This document shows positions 34,698-44,752 of a stretch of DNA of 64,000 bases, piece by piece. Below the pieces are notes generated by a model. It saw only the letters and a program-made list of their open reading frames with translations. It was not told the DNA's origin and ran no database searches. Within the stretch, counting starts at the first letter, position 1; each line of letters begins with the position of its first letter. Position numbers and translations under genes: made by a program. Source of the stretch: Bugula neritina (taxonomy: Eukaryota > Bryozoa > Gymnolaemata > Cheilostomatida > Bugulidae); NCBI GenBank assembly GCA_964035545.1, contig OZ037771.1, forward strand, positions 4,954,628-5,018,627, given 5' to 3'.

Positions 34698-37600
34698 TCA
34701 TTTACCAGTGTTCTTTTTCATGGACTTGGGAAGCATTAACTTTCCACTGCTTGTTGGATATTTTCCCTGATAAGATTGCCCATCAATTCCAGCTAGTAAT
34801 GAGGCAAACTCCATTTTCATTTTTTCAAGTTGTCTTCTTTCTTTGGCGTTTTTCCTCAGCTGTTCATTGCTATTTTCATCAGACCTGTAGGTAAAAATAG
34901 AATGCTATAAAAGTTCCAACAGTCTTGTGCTGCATAACTATTTCAACCATTTTGCATACTACAAGCAGCCCCTTACGTTATATATATTATATGCTCTGAG
35001 CACTATAGGAAAACTATAATAAACTACTTCAAAGTGTGTATCTATTCTCACCTTTCACCATCAGAAATGTCCAAATCTGCATCTTTAGCCATCTTTACAA
35101 ACCAGTCATCGTGTCTCCTGGCCTTCTCAGTTCTGTGTATTGTAGTGTCTATACGCTGTGCAAGACTAACTATCGGCTTTAACTGCTTCAAGTCTTCTTG
35201 TACGACAGGAAATGGTGATAATGCATCATCTAGAATAATAGAAAATCTTATGCTAACAAACTCTCATGCAAAAGATATACAAGCATCATATTCTTGATGG
35301 GAACAGTTTTTCATTGTTGATTCAAGCATCATTTAGGGCTTTTCAGGGCCTTAAGACTACAAGTCAGGCATGTCATGAGCTATTATTAGATAGCTGCTTA
35401 CAAAATATCACGAAATTACAATATCACAAATAACAAACCAACAATGTTTTGACAAACTCTGCAAAAGTAAATGAACAACCGCGTAACATGCAATCCAAAC
35501 AACCCACAAAACTCAAGATAAAATTTACCTTTATGTAAGGATTTCAGAATTTTCTTATAGCCTTGTATATCTTTCTCATCCACAAACACGACACTAAGTC
35601 CATCTTTCAGGGCTCTTGCGGTACGCCCGCTCCTGTGAACGTAGCTCTCAGCTGTGCGAGGCACTTGGTAGTGTATAACATGCTGCACATTCGGTATGTC
35701 TAAGCCTCTGGCAGCCACGTCAGTTGCCAGGAGAATTCCAGTTTCGCTAAAACATCCCATAATCCATTAGACCACAATGGCAGAATTCATTAGACTCCAA
35801 TGACGTTAAAATAGGCAAAACACATTCCCGCATCATCTTTATAGTTTGAATAGTGAACACATATATAGTAAGTTTATAAAATTCCACAAAATAGAACTTG
35901 TAGTTAGAAGTTGTCTTCTTTAACAAAACACTGTTGATTGTACTGATAACTCCAAAACACATTTTAATTGATTATAACTTTCAGGGAACATCCACTGGAA
36001 GGTGCTTTTGACCAATAAGCGTACCTTGTGCTTTAAAATTGTACAGCCTAAACAGAAATTTGTACAGAACAGACCTTTTAAATTTACAGTCTTTCAAATA
36101 ATCATATCAAAAAGACCTGCTGAAAATAGTAACAGTATTTGAAGAGAAGAGTTTATCAACACCCAAACACGATTTATAGACATAAACTAAGTCAATGCTT
36201 CCAGATTCAGGAAACTTTACTACAGATTGGTTGGAACTAAAATACTGCGGCAAGCTATCCATCTTATGCAGATATCTTGTTGTTGCTAGCCGTTATAATA
36301 ATAAGTTAGTTAAAGTCGAGTGGAGTTATCAAACCATTCAGTATAAATTGAGAAATTAGCCGAGACTGAAACACAAACACCGCCATACCTCTGAGTAAAC
36401 CGTTCTAGATTCTTCAGTCTCTGTTTCTGGTGCATGCTGGCGTGCAGAGGCAGCAGCGCCTTCTTGAGAAGAGAGAACACGGAGAGCAGACGGCGAATAC
36501 AGTCTATAGAGTTGGTGAATATCAGGGTACGACCTTCGTGATTCTTTAGGAAGTAGTACAGGTAGAGGTCCTGTAACGTTACGCAATATCGTATTACCGT
36601 ACGTTACTATACGGTCCAATGTAATAAATTATACATTATTATAGAAGGTCATGTGACACGATGCAGCAAAATATACGCAATTACAGGCTATTACTATTAT
36701 AAGACATAATATAAATCAAGGGTGGGCAACTTCATTTGCATGAGGGCTAAGTTCAGAAGTCAGCCAAAAGGAAGGGCCACATGATTGTACACACAATAAA
36801 TTCTATTATAATAAATTAATTTGTCACCAAACCTACACTGTGCTAATCAGAATAACAATGACAGTTTTTACTTATCTTAAGCATTAAAAGGGCCACTGAA
36901 AAATGGGCAAAAAGCCACAGGTGGCCCTGGGGCCTCCAGTAGCCCACAACTGATATAGAATAGATAATACCACAAATAAATTATTATCAAACACCACAAG
37001 TATTATAACACTTTACTATATAGCAACATCTAACCTTCTCAGACTGAGTACAGAAAATACAGCTTTCTACCAGACTACTGGCTGTTTGGGACTTCACTGT
37101 AACATCTATCACTTTGGGTCGTTTCAATATGCCAACAGTCTCAATCAGCTCATCTGGAAATAATACACAATGGAATTTTATCACATAAAACATAAATACA
37201 AAACTTGAGATTTTTTCCATTTCCCGTTTCATTAAAAGCTCCAGACTTACTGATTTCACCTACCAAAGAGTGTCATACATGGTAAAAGTAAATAGATGAC
37301 AAAATGAGCCCATGTACAGGACCCAAAAGTATCACTAAAGTAACATCTAACCTAAGGCTCCCCCATGACAAATAAAGCATGTTTCTGATGCCGTACCATT
37401 TTGTGCACAGAATTGAATAAATGTCGAGCTTTCTAATGACATAAAAACCGCTGGATGGACAGTTGAGAGAAACTCTAGTTATTTAGAACAGCTTAATTAT
37501 AATAAACATTTCAACAAATAGAAATGACAAAAGTTACTTAGTGAGAAATTGTATTCAGGGTAAGAAAGAATGACACATGCTGTAGATTATGTGGAGAGCA

Positions 37601-37908
37601 AATTTCTACCACAAGTGGTAGGAAGTCATCTTAGGCAAAATTATTGAATAGTAAACTAAATTATAAACTTGACCTACAGTTTCTATATAATACAGTAATA
37701 TTACGTAACCACACTCTAAATATATTAGTATGCTCATAGCCGGCTTTACTGTACGCAATACTTACTTAGTTTAGACTCCTTGCTAATCTTTACGCTCTTC
37801 TTCCTTTTCTTCTTTTTGCTGACTTTCAGTCTGCCTGGTGCCAGGTGGACGTAGGTCAGCGTTGCTGAGAAGACAAAGCATTGGCGTCTCTTTGAGCTTT
37901 CCTCGTCA
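34698..37908 (-). CDS. DDX24: ATP-dependent RNA helicase DDX24, C-terminal half
   Basis: A nucleolar DEAD-box helicase linked to ribosome biogenesis. Exons in reading order: 37766-37908, 37035-37153, 36389-36570, 35529-35746, 35052-35229, 34698-34884, all GT-AG and phase-compatible. Motif III is VFSATL, followed by the lysine-rich insert (KKKKRKKS). RPKVIDVT and [14 protein letters not shown] are DDX24-typical; LIFTNSIDC is motif [13 protein letters not shown] motif V and HRSGRTAR motif VI. The tail ([20 protein letters not shown]...DDWF) resembles the family's C-terminal extension and ends at TGA. The Q motif, Walker A and DEAD box are absent: upstream exons must lie in the N gap, beyond the window, or past the retroelement cluster. 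The product is truncated only by the view, not visibly damaged. Confidence 0.92.
36717..36952. mobile_element. hAT-like non-autonomous element, degenerate
   Basis: A 236-bp patch in a DDX24 intron starting CAAGGGTGGGCAACT. Its other end, read inversely, is CAGTTGTGGGCTACT (11 of 15 match). The 8-bp flanks ATATAAAT and ATATAGAA are similar. CARGGGTGGGC termini with 8-bp duplications are usual for hAT derivatives. Internal 'aagggccac' and 'ggtggccctgggg' blocks are also typical. Confidence 0.5.
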
Positions 37909-37914
37909 CTGCCA

Positions 37915-38140
37915 GTATATATACGTAGTAGTATGTAGACATAGTATATGACATACTAGAATGTAGACATAGTATATGACATACTAGAATATAGTCATAG
38001 TATATGACATAGTAGTGTATAGACATAGTGTATGACATACTAGAATACAGTCATAGCGTATAGACACAGTATAAACAGAATATGCCATATGGACATAGTA
38101 TAAAGACAGAGCATATATACAGTATATAGACATAATACAT
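37915..38140. repeat. ACATAGTATATGACATACTAGAAT-type tandem repeat
   Basis: Imperfect units of about 28 bp sharing GACATAGTATATGACATA, directly upstream (intron side) of DDX24 exon 37766-37908. Confidence 0.7.
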
Positions 38141-38152
38141 AGATTAACAGTT

Positions 38153-38340
38153 GGGAGCAGCCATGTTCTAGTGGTCAGATCATTAGCTTAATAAACACAA
38201 GGTCAGTGTTGAGGTTAGCAAGGACATCCAGTCATAATTGCTCTTGTGCTCCATAGCAAAGCAGTCTGTAGCACACTAAAAGACCTTTAACATCAAGAGT
38301 TTTCACATGGATAGTGACTATACACATACGTGAGTTTTTA
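38153..38340 (+). mobile_element. tRNA-derived SINE, copy 2
   Basis: Shares the head GGGAGCAGC(C/T)ATG, a central CCAGTCATAA and the 3' tail CACATGGATAGTGACTATAC with 17742-17960. Its end is close to the assembly gap. Confidence 0.6.
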
Positions 38341-38362
38341 TAGAGAAATACGTAACTAGAGA

Positions 38363-38562
38363 NNNNNNNNNNNNNNNNNNNNNNNNNNNNNNNNNNNNNN
38401 NNNNNNNNNNNNNNNNNNNNNNNNNNNNNNNNNNNNNNNNNNNNNNNNNNNNNNNNNNNNNNNNNNNNNNNNNNNNNNNNNNNNNNNNNNNNNNNNNNNN
38501 NNNNNNNNNNNNNNNNNNNNNNNNNNNNNNNNNNNNNNNNNNNNNNNNNNNNNNNNNNNNNN
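38363..38562. other. Assembly gap, 200 N
   Basis: Exactly 200 N, which usually marks a gap of unknown size. Missing DDX24 exons could lie in it. Confidence 1.
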
Positions 38563-39188
38563 AGATCACTTTTACCTAAATATGTAGAGGTTTGTACAAA
38601 TAAGAGGTTTTGTGTATGTTGGCACAGTTATATTTTGGCTTCGCACCCATTTATTCAATATTAGATATCCAGTCTTTTGTTAATTGTAATGCATACCCAT
38701 ACCAGCGTGCTTTTAGTCAGTTAGAAATAAACCTTAGTGAATATAACAAGCACTAACGACTTACTGCTCATATTTTAATACTTTTGCTATACTATGTATC
38801 TATGCTCTGCATATAGCTCATGCACTTAGTCTAGTGATAAGTGACTTTTTATATACTATTACTATATGTTTGCTGCAATTATTTACTCCTATTTACTATA
38901 ACATTAATTGTTTTCGCAATAAATATGCTGTATTTTATAACATAATGTTTTGTGTATTTTAAAGCCAAGTTTACAAATCTCTTGGCACACAAAACAAAGA
39001 AACTATTAAACAAACAAATAATTGAGACAGGGAACTTGCTACTAGCTTGTATAGTGTTGAAATTATTTTATTTTAAAGATCTTTAAGAATTTGTTTTTGA
39101 GCTCTTTGGTTGCTCACCTTACAGGAACTCCGAAATGTTTCAACATATTGCAGAGTAATTACTAGAATTAGAGTATAATTTTAACAAC
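38563..39188. other. AT-rich DNA, nothing recognised
   Basis: No exon, terminus or RNA gene is seen between the gap and the LINE-type remnant. Confidence 0.4.
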
Positions 39189-39377
39189 ATGCAAGATGGC
39201 CACATTCCTATACATCTGCTGTATGAGAAGCTTGCAGAAGGCTCCAGATTCCAAGGTCATCTCAGATTAAGTTTAAAGGTCACCTGCAAAAATGACATGA
39301 ATAGCCCTGGAATTGATATGCAGTCATGGGAAAACCTCCTGGTGAAGTCGTCCTCTCTCAAGATGGAAGAAGGTTGA
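39189..39377 (+). pseudogene. Fragment of a non-LTR retrotransposon ORF2 C-terminus
   Basis: A 62-codon frame reading QDGHIPIHLLYEKLAEGSR then GHLRLSLKVTCKND and SWENLLV. This is the pattern (R-DGRIPKQ-LY-EL-EGSR-RGRP-LR-KD--KRDL---I----WE) found at the C-terminus of many LINE-type endonuclease/reverse transcriptases. Only this tail remains, just outside the 3' LTR of Gypsy element A. Confidence 0.6.
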
Positions 39378-39538
39378 CAACAGTGAATCTACTTCAGTAT
39401 CTGTTGTGTATCTATAAAATATAATATATAAATACAGAATACATATGCTTCATTCAAAAACCAGTGAGTACTTTAAGTGACAGTTCTTCATTTCTATATA
39501 ATTATTTTGTAAAACAATAATAAACTAATGAAACATAT

Positions 39539-39805
39539 TGTTGTGCGAAGCACAATGTTTGTGTGGGCTTCTAGTGAGCAATATGCATCTAGTTACAAGC
39601 AATTCACTGTAAGACTTTATTATAAAACTGTAAAATATGGCGTAGAAATCTCTATAAGTATTAGTACAATGCTACTTTTCATCACGGCAAGTATACGCTA
39701 ACTAACTAAAAATACATTGTTCTGCTTGGCTTCATCCAATAGTTGCCAATCACTCTCTGATTGGCAGGGGGGATACGCATGAGGCGTAAGCCACGCCCCA
39801 TTACA
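39539..39805 (-). repeat. Gypsy A 3' LTR
   Basis: TGTAATGG...CACAACA on the minus strand. It lacks a 14-bp segment present in the other LTR. Confidence 0.93.
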
Positions 39806-39820
39806 CTGCCCCCCCAGCAG
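39806..39820 (-). promoter_or_regulatory. Gypsy A polypurine tract
   Basis: The minus strand reads CTGCTGGGGGGGCAG directly before the 3' LTR. The matching position in element B reads CTGCTGGAGGGGGCGG. Confidence 0.8.
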
Positions 39821-40144
39821 GAAGCATACCTTCTTGATATGCACCCAAAAAAAATAATAACACTTTGTTACATATAAAAAAAAGAAACCAAAAAAAATAT
39901 AAGATTCGAATGTCATGTAAGGTAGATATTTCCAAAAGAGTTTACACACTATTGAGCAGACTTATTTTGGCATAAGAAAAATATAATAATAATAAAACAG
40001 AATAATACAATCACAGGTATGGAGATCGTGCAACACCGACTAGAGACAGTCAAAGGAGGGGGGGGGAGGAACGGAGAAGGAGAGGTCGTCACCACCTGCA
40101 GGTGTGGATAGTCAGAGGAGTGAAGAGGGAGGGTACTGCTACTA

Positions 40145-41253
40145 TCAGTCGTGGTCGCCCCGTTTGAGGAGGGCCACGGAAGCTTTAAGGGTTTTCATCT
40201 CGGAGGCGGCTGCGGCAACTCTGGGGGTTAGCCGTTGAATCTCCGCTTCCAAATCGTACATACGGAGCTCGACTTCTTTTATATTGCGAGCTGTAGGGGC
40301 CTGCCGTTTTGGGGAGGAGGATTTCCATCGTCGTTTAGAAGAGGGCTGCATAGAAGTGGGGGAAGGGGAACGTCGTTTTTGAGGTATCTCAACTCTGTGA
40401 AGTAGGACTCGAGGCAGGGTGGAGGGACGAGGTACAGTTTGTGCTGGAGGAGAGTGAGGTGGCTTGGTTGGTTTCTTCTGTCTGGGGGGTCTTAGACACG
40501 GTCCATGAGTGATGATGCGAGGTGAGGGGAATCCGTGTTTGAGTCGTTCGAAGCGGGGGAGATCCTTAATGAAAGGTTTGATCAGATTGAGAAAGGTGGG
40601 GAAGTTGTATTTGTCTACATCGTACAAGTGTCCCACATGGCAGTCCATAGTGCGCTGATGGCTGAGGATGTAGTCCCTGTGGTAACTGTATTCACCACAG
40701 GGACAGAGAGTAGTTAGGAAGTGTTGCGGCACGTGGACACGCAAACGGCGATGGGTGGAGAAGTGCTGCTGACACAGCCTGCAGGTGGTGTATCCGTCAT
40801 GGCCGCGGTGTAGTTGGATCAGTTTCTCCATCTCTGGTGCGACCCAGCTATGTTGTTTGAGTAGCACGTCTGGTAGGGATGTAGGAGGTGTCTCACCGTT
40901 CTAGGCCAGTTCTAATGGTGGCATATCTCCGTAGTCAGGGCGTCTATAAGAGCAGAATTATTGTTAGATCGAGTTTGATCTTTACAGCATAATTCTGATG
41001 ACAATCGACTGTTACTAGTCTGAGAGTCATGCATCTTTTTATACGGCACTCGAGAGACTGTGTCAGAACGTGTAAACTGACTGAGAGACATAGTATCAAG
41101 CTCCAGATCTAATAGATCGTCCGCCATTACTATGTTCTCGTCGTCATTCACGTGTGACTCTGTCTCCAGTAACTGTGATTCAATCAGATCGATTAAATCA
41201 GAGTTGACTGAGGTGAGATCTATTTCAATTAGTGGAGTGTTAGATCTAAGCAA
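40145..41253 (-). pseudogene. Gypsy A third ORF: C2H2 zinc finger and coiled coil
   Basis: Two frames, 41253-40912 and 40867-40145, are joined in element B, so A carries a frameshift near 40905. The N-terminal part is acidic (MADDLLDLELDTMSLSQ). Then comes a canonical C2H2 finger (CRLCQQHFSTHRRLRVHVPQH, CX2CX12HX3H) followed by a CPCGEYSYHRDY half-motif, a basic proline/serine-rich region (QKRRSPSPTS, KRRWKSSSPKR), and a C-terminal leucine/isoleucine heptad stretch (VELRMYDLEAEIQRL) likely to form a coiled coil. It sits where envelope genes sit but shows no signal peptide or membrane span. The role is unknown; nucleic-acid binding is an inference from the finger and basic region. Confidence 0.75.
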
Positions 41254-41461
41254 GCTTACCTGAGAACTCGGTATTTATACTCATACTCGACGTTCAAGCT
41301 TGGATGCAGATGGATTAGAAAGCACGTCTACTCTTGACCGCGTCGGCGTAGGAAAAGGCTGGGCAGCGTGTTTGTTGTGCGAGACCGGAAATGTGTGCCC
41401 GAAGAGTGGTAATTCCACTCGCTATTCCGTTTTCGCAAAACTTGGTTTTTCCGTGGTGTTC

Positions 41462-44400
41462 CTAACTCCCACGCTTTGCTGCCAGTCTTTCCGTACGGCG
41501 CCCAGCTGGACTTTCATGCCTGCCGCTTGTAATGCGGTCACATATGAAGTCTTGAAGATAAGCTGGGGGTCTTCTAGTACGTTGTCCCCTTTCAAGGAGG
41601 GGAGATGTACTAGTGGTAGACGTCGGGGAAGGTGGTGTAGCTGGTGAGGGAGATGGTGTACTCACCAGTGGGTTGTTATTTTCCACTGGTGGTGTTTCCT
41701 GCCTCCCGTCAGCTGTTATTCTTTCTTCCCCTCTGTTCTCTCCGGACGGAGCCCCTCCCGTGTGGGGGTTTTGCACTTCCGGAAGTACTCCTAATTCCGG
41801 AAGTGGTGGTGGCAGCCCTGGGGTCGGACGGCTTGGCTCTGGAGGCAAATGGTGTGGCCCCGTTGGGGGAGGTGGCCTCTCTTGCCTTGCCAAGTCTTCA
41901 GTCCGTGGCATGACCCACTCATCATTGGGTGTATGCCGCCGCCGCCCGCGCATTGCTGTCTGCCTCCTGGGCTCTAACAATGGGGGGGGGGCACCCCCGG
42001 CCGCACCTGGGCTAGCCCAATAGGGTTTCAAGCGGGCTTCATTCTGGACAGATATTTGTTCAGACCGCTCCAACTTGTAAGTGTGATTGGGCATCACCTC
42101 AACTACCACGTAGGGTCCTACAAACTTAGGCTGTAGTTTAGCTGCCTGTCCCCGATGCCTACGGTAGTTGATCATCCAGACCCAGTCTCCGGTCTGGTAG
42201 AGGGGTGGTTCATCAGCGTCTTCCTGTCGCACCTGCCACTGCTTATCTCGCAGTATTTCGTGTGCGACTCTCAGACGCTCTATCACCTCCCCATCGTACT
42301 CGTGTACAGAGTATTCTGGTTCTGGAATGTGATAGGCGAGGTGGTCGGGCACTCGAGTCTCACGACCGAAGGTTAAGAGGTTGGGGGTCTCGCCGGTGCT
42401 GGTATGGGGCGTACTGCGATAGGCCCTCATAACCTGTGGCAACACGAGATCCCATTCCTCTTGGCCTCGGCCGAGTAATAGACTGCGGAGTGCGTCGCCC
42501 AGCATCCGGTTGTTGCGTTCGACCACCCCGTTACCTTGAGGGTGGTATGGAGTGGTCCTACTTTGGTTTACTCCCCAGAGGCGACAGAGGTCGCTCATCA
42601 GTTGAGACTGGAATTGCGACCCCTGGTCCGAGTGTAGTTGCTCGGGCAACCCAAAGTAGCAGAATACACGCTGGTCTAGTGTGCTGGCCACTGTCGGGGC
42701 AGACGCGTCTGGAAGAGCCAGTGCGTCTGCCCACCTAGTGAAGTGGTCGGTCAACACTAGAATCCAGCTGTTTCCTCTGGGGGTGAGGGGCATGGGTCCG
42801 ACCAAGTCAACAGCTACCACCTGCCAGGGCCTGCCAGCATAGAGCCTACGCCGTCCCGCCTCCCTAGGGAGACGGCCATGCTTGCTGGCCTGGCAGATTT
42901 CGCATTGTTTGATCCTTAGTCGGACGTCACGCTCCATTTGGGGCCAATACCACCGGAGCCTTAGCTTGGTAAGCACCCTCCGAATTCCGGCGTGAGCCTG
43001 TCGGTGAGTGTCCCATACTAGCTCCCGGCGCATGGCGGTTGGGCAGATCACCCTTTCTCGACCAGGGTGTCCCTGGTCGGCGGCCAAGGTGATGGTCAGC
43101 AGACCATCTGGCCCGATCCGCAGGGAGTCCCAGCGTTGGCAGTACGGCCGTAACTCGGCGCACCCCTGCCGCAGCTGTTCTTCGCTGGGTCGTCGCCCTT
43201 CCCGTTTAGCTTGATATACGTCGACTACCACCCCAGGGAGGTCCTCCTGGAGTTTCTGCAGCTCTCTGACATTACGAGCTAAGACAGGATTGGCGCGGAG
43301 GTTGTTGACAGCCTCCGGTGGGTTAGGACTCCTTGGCTTGAGTTGACCTTGGTCCCAGTCGTAGCTCACTCCAGGGTGGTCCAGTGTCACCAACTCGGAT
43401 CTTGGGGGACCCCCGTCCCTTCTCTCGATGTTGTGACACTGTTTGCACCCCTCGTCCGGCCGCCGACTCAGTCCGTCCGCATTGCCGTGTTTCCTACCGG
43501 GTCGATGTTCGATCCGGTATGAAAATTCGGCTAGGACTTCGAGCCATCGGGCGACTTGACTGGACGGTTCAGCCCTCTTACACAGCCAGATCAAGGAGGC
43601 GTGGTCCGCCCGCAAGCGGAACGGCCTACCGTAGAGATAAGGCCGGAAGTGTTTCACTGACTTGATTACTGCCAACAACTCCTTGTGAGTGGTGCAGTAA
43701 TTGCGCTCTAGAGGTGAGAGTGATTTGCTGTAGTAAGCTACGACTCCTTCACGGCCCTCTTGCACTTGCGACAGCACAGCACCAACATTCTGGTCACTGG
43801 CGTCTGTGTCAAGGATATACTCCAGAGCGGGGTCTGGGTAGGCCAAAATTGGAGCCTCTAGCAAGCGGCTCCTGAGACTGTCGAATGCCCTCTGTTCGAC
43901 TGGTGTCCACTGCCAGGCCACCCCCTTTGCGGTGAGCCGATTTAACCGCTGTGCAACTCCCGCAAAGTCTGGTATGTATTGTCTGTAATACCCTACCAGC
44001 CCCAGGAAAGCCTGGAGTCCGGTCAAATCCTGGGGAGTGACCCAGTCGGCCACAGCCCGCACCTTATCGGGGTCCGTCGCCACGCCATTACGGCCGACTA
44101 CGTGCCCCAGGTACTTCACCTTCAGCTGCAAGAGAGCGCATTTGAAAGGTTTAAGCTTGAGACCGGCACCTCGGAGTCGTTCGAAGACCTCCCTCAGACG
44201 ACTGACGTGGGTCGCGAAGTCTGGGGAGATCACGATGACGTTGTCGAGGTAGACGAGCAGCGTCTTCCAGTGGAGGCCGCTGAGGACTTGTTCCATGAGC
44301 CACTGGAAGGTGGCAGGAGCAGAGGTTAACCCGAAGGGCAGTACCTTCCACTTCCACAGCCCGTCCCTGGTGATGAACGCCGCTTTTTCCTGGGCGTCGG

Positions 44401-44752
44401 GACTGAGGGGGACTTGCCAGTAACCGCTCAGCAAGTCTAAAGTACTGAAGTACTTGCTGCCGGCTAAGGCGTCCAGGGATTCATCGATCCGAGGTAGAGG
44501 GTAGGCGTCCTGTATGGTTACGCTGTTAAGTTTGCGGTAATCCACACAGAACTGCCAACTGCCGTCTTTCTTCCGGACCAGGACGACCGGCGAGCTCCAC
44601 GCACTATGTGCAGGCTCTACGATGCCGCGGTCTAGAAGATCTCGGACTTGTCGGCTGACTTCCTTCTCCTTCTCTGGTCCCAGTCTCCGGGTAGGTTGGC
44701 GGATAGGCAAAGTCCCGGCAGCTAGCGGTATCTCGTGACGGACGGCTTTGGT
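41462..44752 (-). CDS. Gypsy A reverse transcriptase, RNase H and integrase
   Basis: Continues the protease frame after the TGA; the first ATG is at 44710. RT: VLVRKKDGSWQFCVDYRKLN, STLDLLSGYWQ, PFGLTSAPATFQ, then LVYLDNVIVIS where family members have YLDD. RNase H: ILDTDASDQNVGAVLSQ and KELLAVIKSVKHFRPYLYG. Integrase: zinc site HRQAHAGIRRVLTK...CEICQ, then VAVDLVGPMP, HSDQGSQFQS and HPQGNGVVERNNR, so D, D and E are present. The C-terminal domain (KFVGPYVVVEVMPNHTYKL) and a long proline-rich tail ending in RRPPAYLQDF follow. The frame is open for 1082 codons from the ATG. The YLDN change would be expected to cripple RT. Confidence 0.93.
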   Translation of the reverse strand, partial: TKAVRHEIPLAAGTLPIRQPTRRLGPEKEKEVSRQVRDLLDRGIVEPAHSAWSSPVVLVRKKDGSWQFCVDYRKLNSVTIQDAYPLPRIDESLDALAGSKYFSTLDLLSGYWQVPLSPDAQEKAAFITRDGLWKWKVLPFGLTSAPATFQWLMEQVLSGLHWKTLLVYLDNVIVISPDFATHVSRLREVFERLRGAGLKLKPFKCALLQLKVKYLGHVVGRNGVATDPDKVRAVADWVTPQDLTGLQAFLGLVGYYRQYIPDFAGVAQRLNRLTAKGVAWQWTPVEQRAFDSLRSRLLEAPILAYPDPALEYILDTDASDQNVGAVLSQVQEGREGVVAYYSKSLSPLERNYCTTHKELLAVIKSVKHFRPYLYGRPFRLRADHASLIWLCKRAEPSSQVARWLEVLAEFSYRIEHRPGRKHGNADGLSRRPDEGCKQCHNIERRDGGPPRSELVTLDHPGVSYDWDQGQLKPRSPNPPEAVNNLRANPVLARNVRELQKLQEDLPGVVVDVYQAKREGRRPSEEQLRQGCAELRPYCQRWDSLRIGPDGLLTITLAADQGHPGRERVICPTAMRRELVWDTHRQAHAGIRRVLTKLRLRWYWPQMERDVRLRIKQCEICQASKHGRLPREAGRRRLYAGRPWQVVAVDLVGPMPLTPRGNSWILVLTDHFTRWADALALPDASAPTVASTLDQRVFCYFGLPEQLHSDQGSQFQSQLMSDLCRLWGVNQSRTTPYHPQGNGVVERNNRMLGDALRSLLLGRGQEEWDLVLPQVMRAYRSTPHTSTGETPNLLTFGRETRVPDHLAYHIPEPEYSVHEYDGEVIERLRVAHEILRDKQWQVRQEDADEPPLYQTGDWVWMINYRRHRGQAAKLQPKFVGPYVVVEVMPNHTYKLERSEQISVQNEARLKPYWASPGAAGGAPPPLLEPRRQTAMRGRRRHTPNDEWVMPRTEDLARQERPPPPTGPHHLPPEPSRPTPGLPPPLPELGVLPEVQNPHTGGAPSGENRGEERITADGRQETPPVENNNPLVSTPSPSPATPPSPTSTTSTSPLLERGQRTRRPPAYLQDFICDRITSGRHESPAGRRTERLAAKRGS

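Noticed and set aside
36987-37259. 90-codon open frame as a separate gene
   Set aside because: It is DDX24 exon 37035-37153 plus flanking intron; the outer residues are intronic.
40535-40717. Envelope-like gene in Gypsy A
   Set aside because: The third ORF has no signal peptide, transmembrane segment or cleavage site, so it is not called an envelope.
41613-42023. Plus-strand open frames over Gypsy A
   Set aside because: Shadows of the GC-rich minus-strand pol gene; no motifs.
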